64,000 nt of DNA from the NCBI GenBank assembly GCA_001600355.1, contig BCJU01000001.1, positions 3,555,178-3,619,177 on the forward strand, read 5' to 3'. Position numbers and translations under genes: made by a program. The stretch's first letter is position 1. Each line of letters begins with the position of its first letter. This DNA comes from Meira nashicola. Lineage: Eukaryota; Basidiomycota; Exobasidiomycetes; Exobasidiales; Brachybasidiaceae. Below are positions 63,452-64,000 of this stretch, piece by piece. The notes under the pieces were generated by a model. That model had not been told where the DNA came from. It saw only the letters and a program-made list of their open reading frames with translations, and did no database searches.

Positions 63452-64000
63452 GTTTGTGATTGCTTTGGAGGGTGAAAATGAGATACCAAAACGTGCGTAA
63501 GGAGAAGAAAGAAGGTTTGGTGATCACGACAATTCAATACAGGCGCACTTCTAGAAGAAGTCTGATCAAGCATACTGTTGCGCTGCGCCTGCCTACTGAA
63601 CATTTTCACCGCAGAGTTAGACTTGCATCACGTGTTTTAAGAGAGTCAAAGTGTTCCCCGAGAATAGAATAGAATATCTTAGCGCGTTTTATTCTATCAT
63701 CTTACGCCTACACTTTGGCGTATCCAAGGGCACTTTGATAACACGTGTAATAATGCTTTGATTAAAAACTAGAATATGGAACCCTGATATATTCTCATAT
63801 GACCATAAGAAAGAGGATCCTGAAAGGTGGACAATTGAATCATTTGATGGTATGTCATCCATATATGCAGAATTGATCAACCTGTCTTTTGGTATAATTT
63901 TACGCAGCCGTCGTTTTTATGGTCATACGTGCAATTTGTCAAGTGAATGCCATAGGAGCCATGCATGAGCCAGCAGAAAAAGATAAACGCGGCCAGGGAA
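63452..64000. promoter_or_regulatory. RPS0 upstream region and right edge
   Basis: About 550 bp. It contains a heat-shock-like TTCTAGAAGAAG at 63549-63560 and GCGCTGCGC at 63580-63588, about 100-140 bp before the RPS0 ATG. AT-rich sequence runs on to the edge. No gene is seen. Confidence 0.5.

Noticed and set aside
63549..63560. Heat-shock element (TTCTAGAAGAAG) in the RPS0 promoter as a target of the HSF-type factor
   Set aside because: Too short and common to support a regulatory link; recorded only as a possible site.

Overview
The window is nuclear chromosomal DNA of a fungus. It carries 22 gene loci on both strands, most without introns. The few introns are short (about 50-190 nt) with GTAAGT/GTGAGT-type donors and CTAAC/CTGAC-like branch sites. 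Compact genes are set in AT-rich spacers. Gene content (3-hydroxyanthranilate dioxygenase, Atg4, PalC-like BRO1 protein, Fpk1/NRC-2-type kinase, Med12, DNA polymerase kappa, MHYT protein) suggests a basidiomycete, perhaps Ustilaginomycotina. The clade is inference. No tRNA, rRNA, transposon or CRISPR array was found.

Layout. 0.4-15 kb: a UPF1-like helicase, BNA1 (one intron), a very long ATG4, DNA polymerase kappa, and a nucleostemin/Nug1-type GTPase. 15-24.7 kb: an HSF-type transcription factor, then about 5 kb with no convincing gene, then RPN14/PAAF1 (one intron). 24.8-36 kb: a cis-prenyltransferase, a PalC-like BRO1 protein, a Pho85-type cyclin with a long leader holding one small upstream ORF, and a 1332-residue MHYT membrane protein. 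37.7-47 kb: a CBM48 (Crp1/Mdg1-like) protein, a protein joining an inositol-monophosphatase-type domain to a Trm140-type tRNA m3C methyltransferase, mitochondrial aspartyl-tRNA synthetase, and an extended Rab5-like GTPase. 51.7-63.5 kb: an AGC kinase, MED12, ARPC4 (with a 9-nt last exon) and ribosomal protein S0. Most named genes are housekeeping and look functionally unrelated; neighbours share short divergent promoters or converge on short 3' spacers.

The most unusual part is 48.6-51.4 kb. Three tandem minus-strand paralogues encode small proteins with a hydrophobic, signal-peptide-like N-terminus and a very basic C-terminal half. The C-terminal half has about 23-residue units (TPEQRAA..., LPGNE...) that recall STPR-type DNA-binding repeats. 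Two copies have matching six-exon structures, with three of the exons of identical size. The middle copy is colinear but has no introns. One six-exon copy carries a single in-frame TGA in an otherwise intact gene. The six-exon structures become visible only when several small exons are joined. All three share an AGCCCCG element 70-95 bp upstream. I do not recognise the family as described.

Other points: a 19-20 bp element upstream of both POLK and NUG1, an intergenic GCGCTGCGC motif seen five times, and two perfect GC-rich palindromes in AT-rich spacers.
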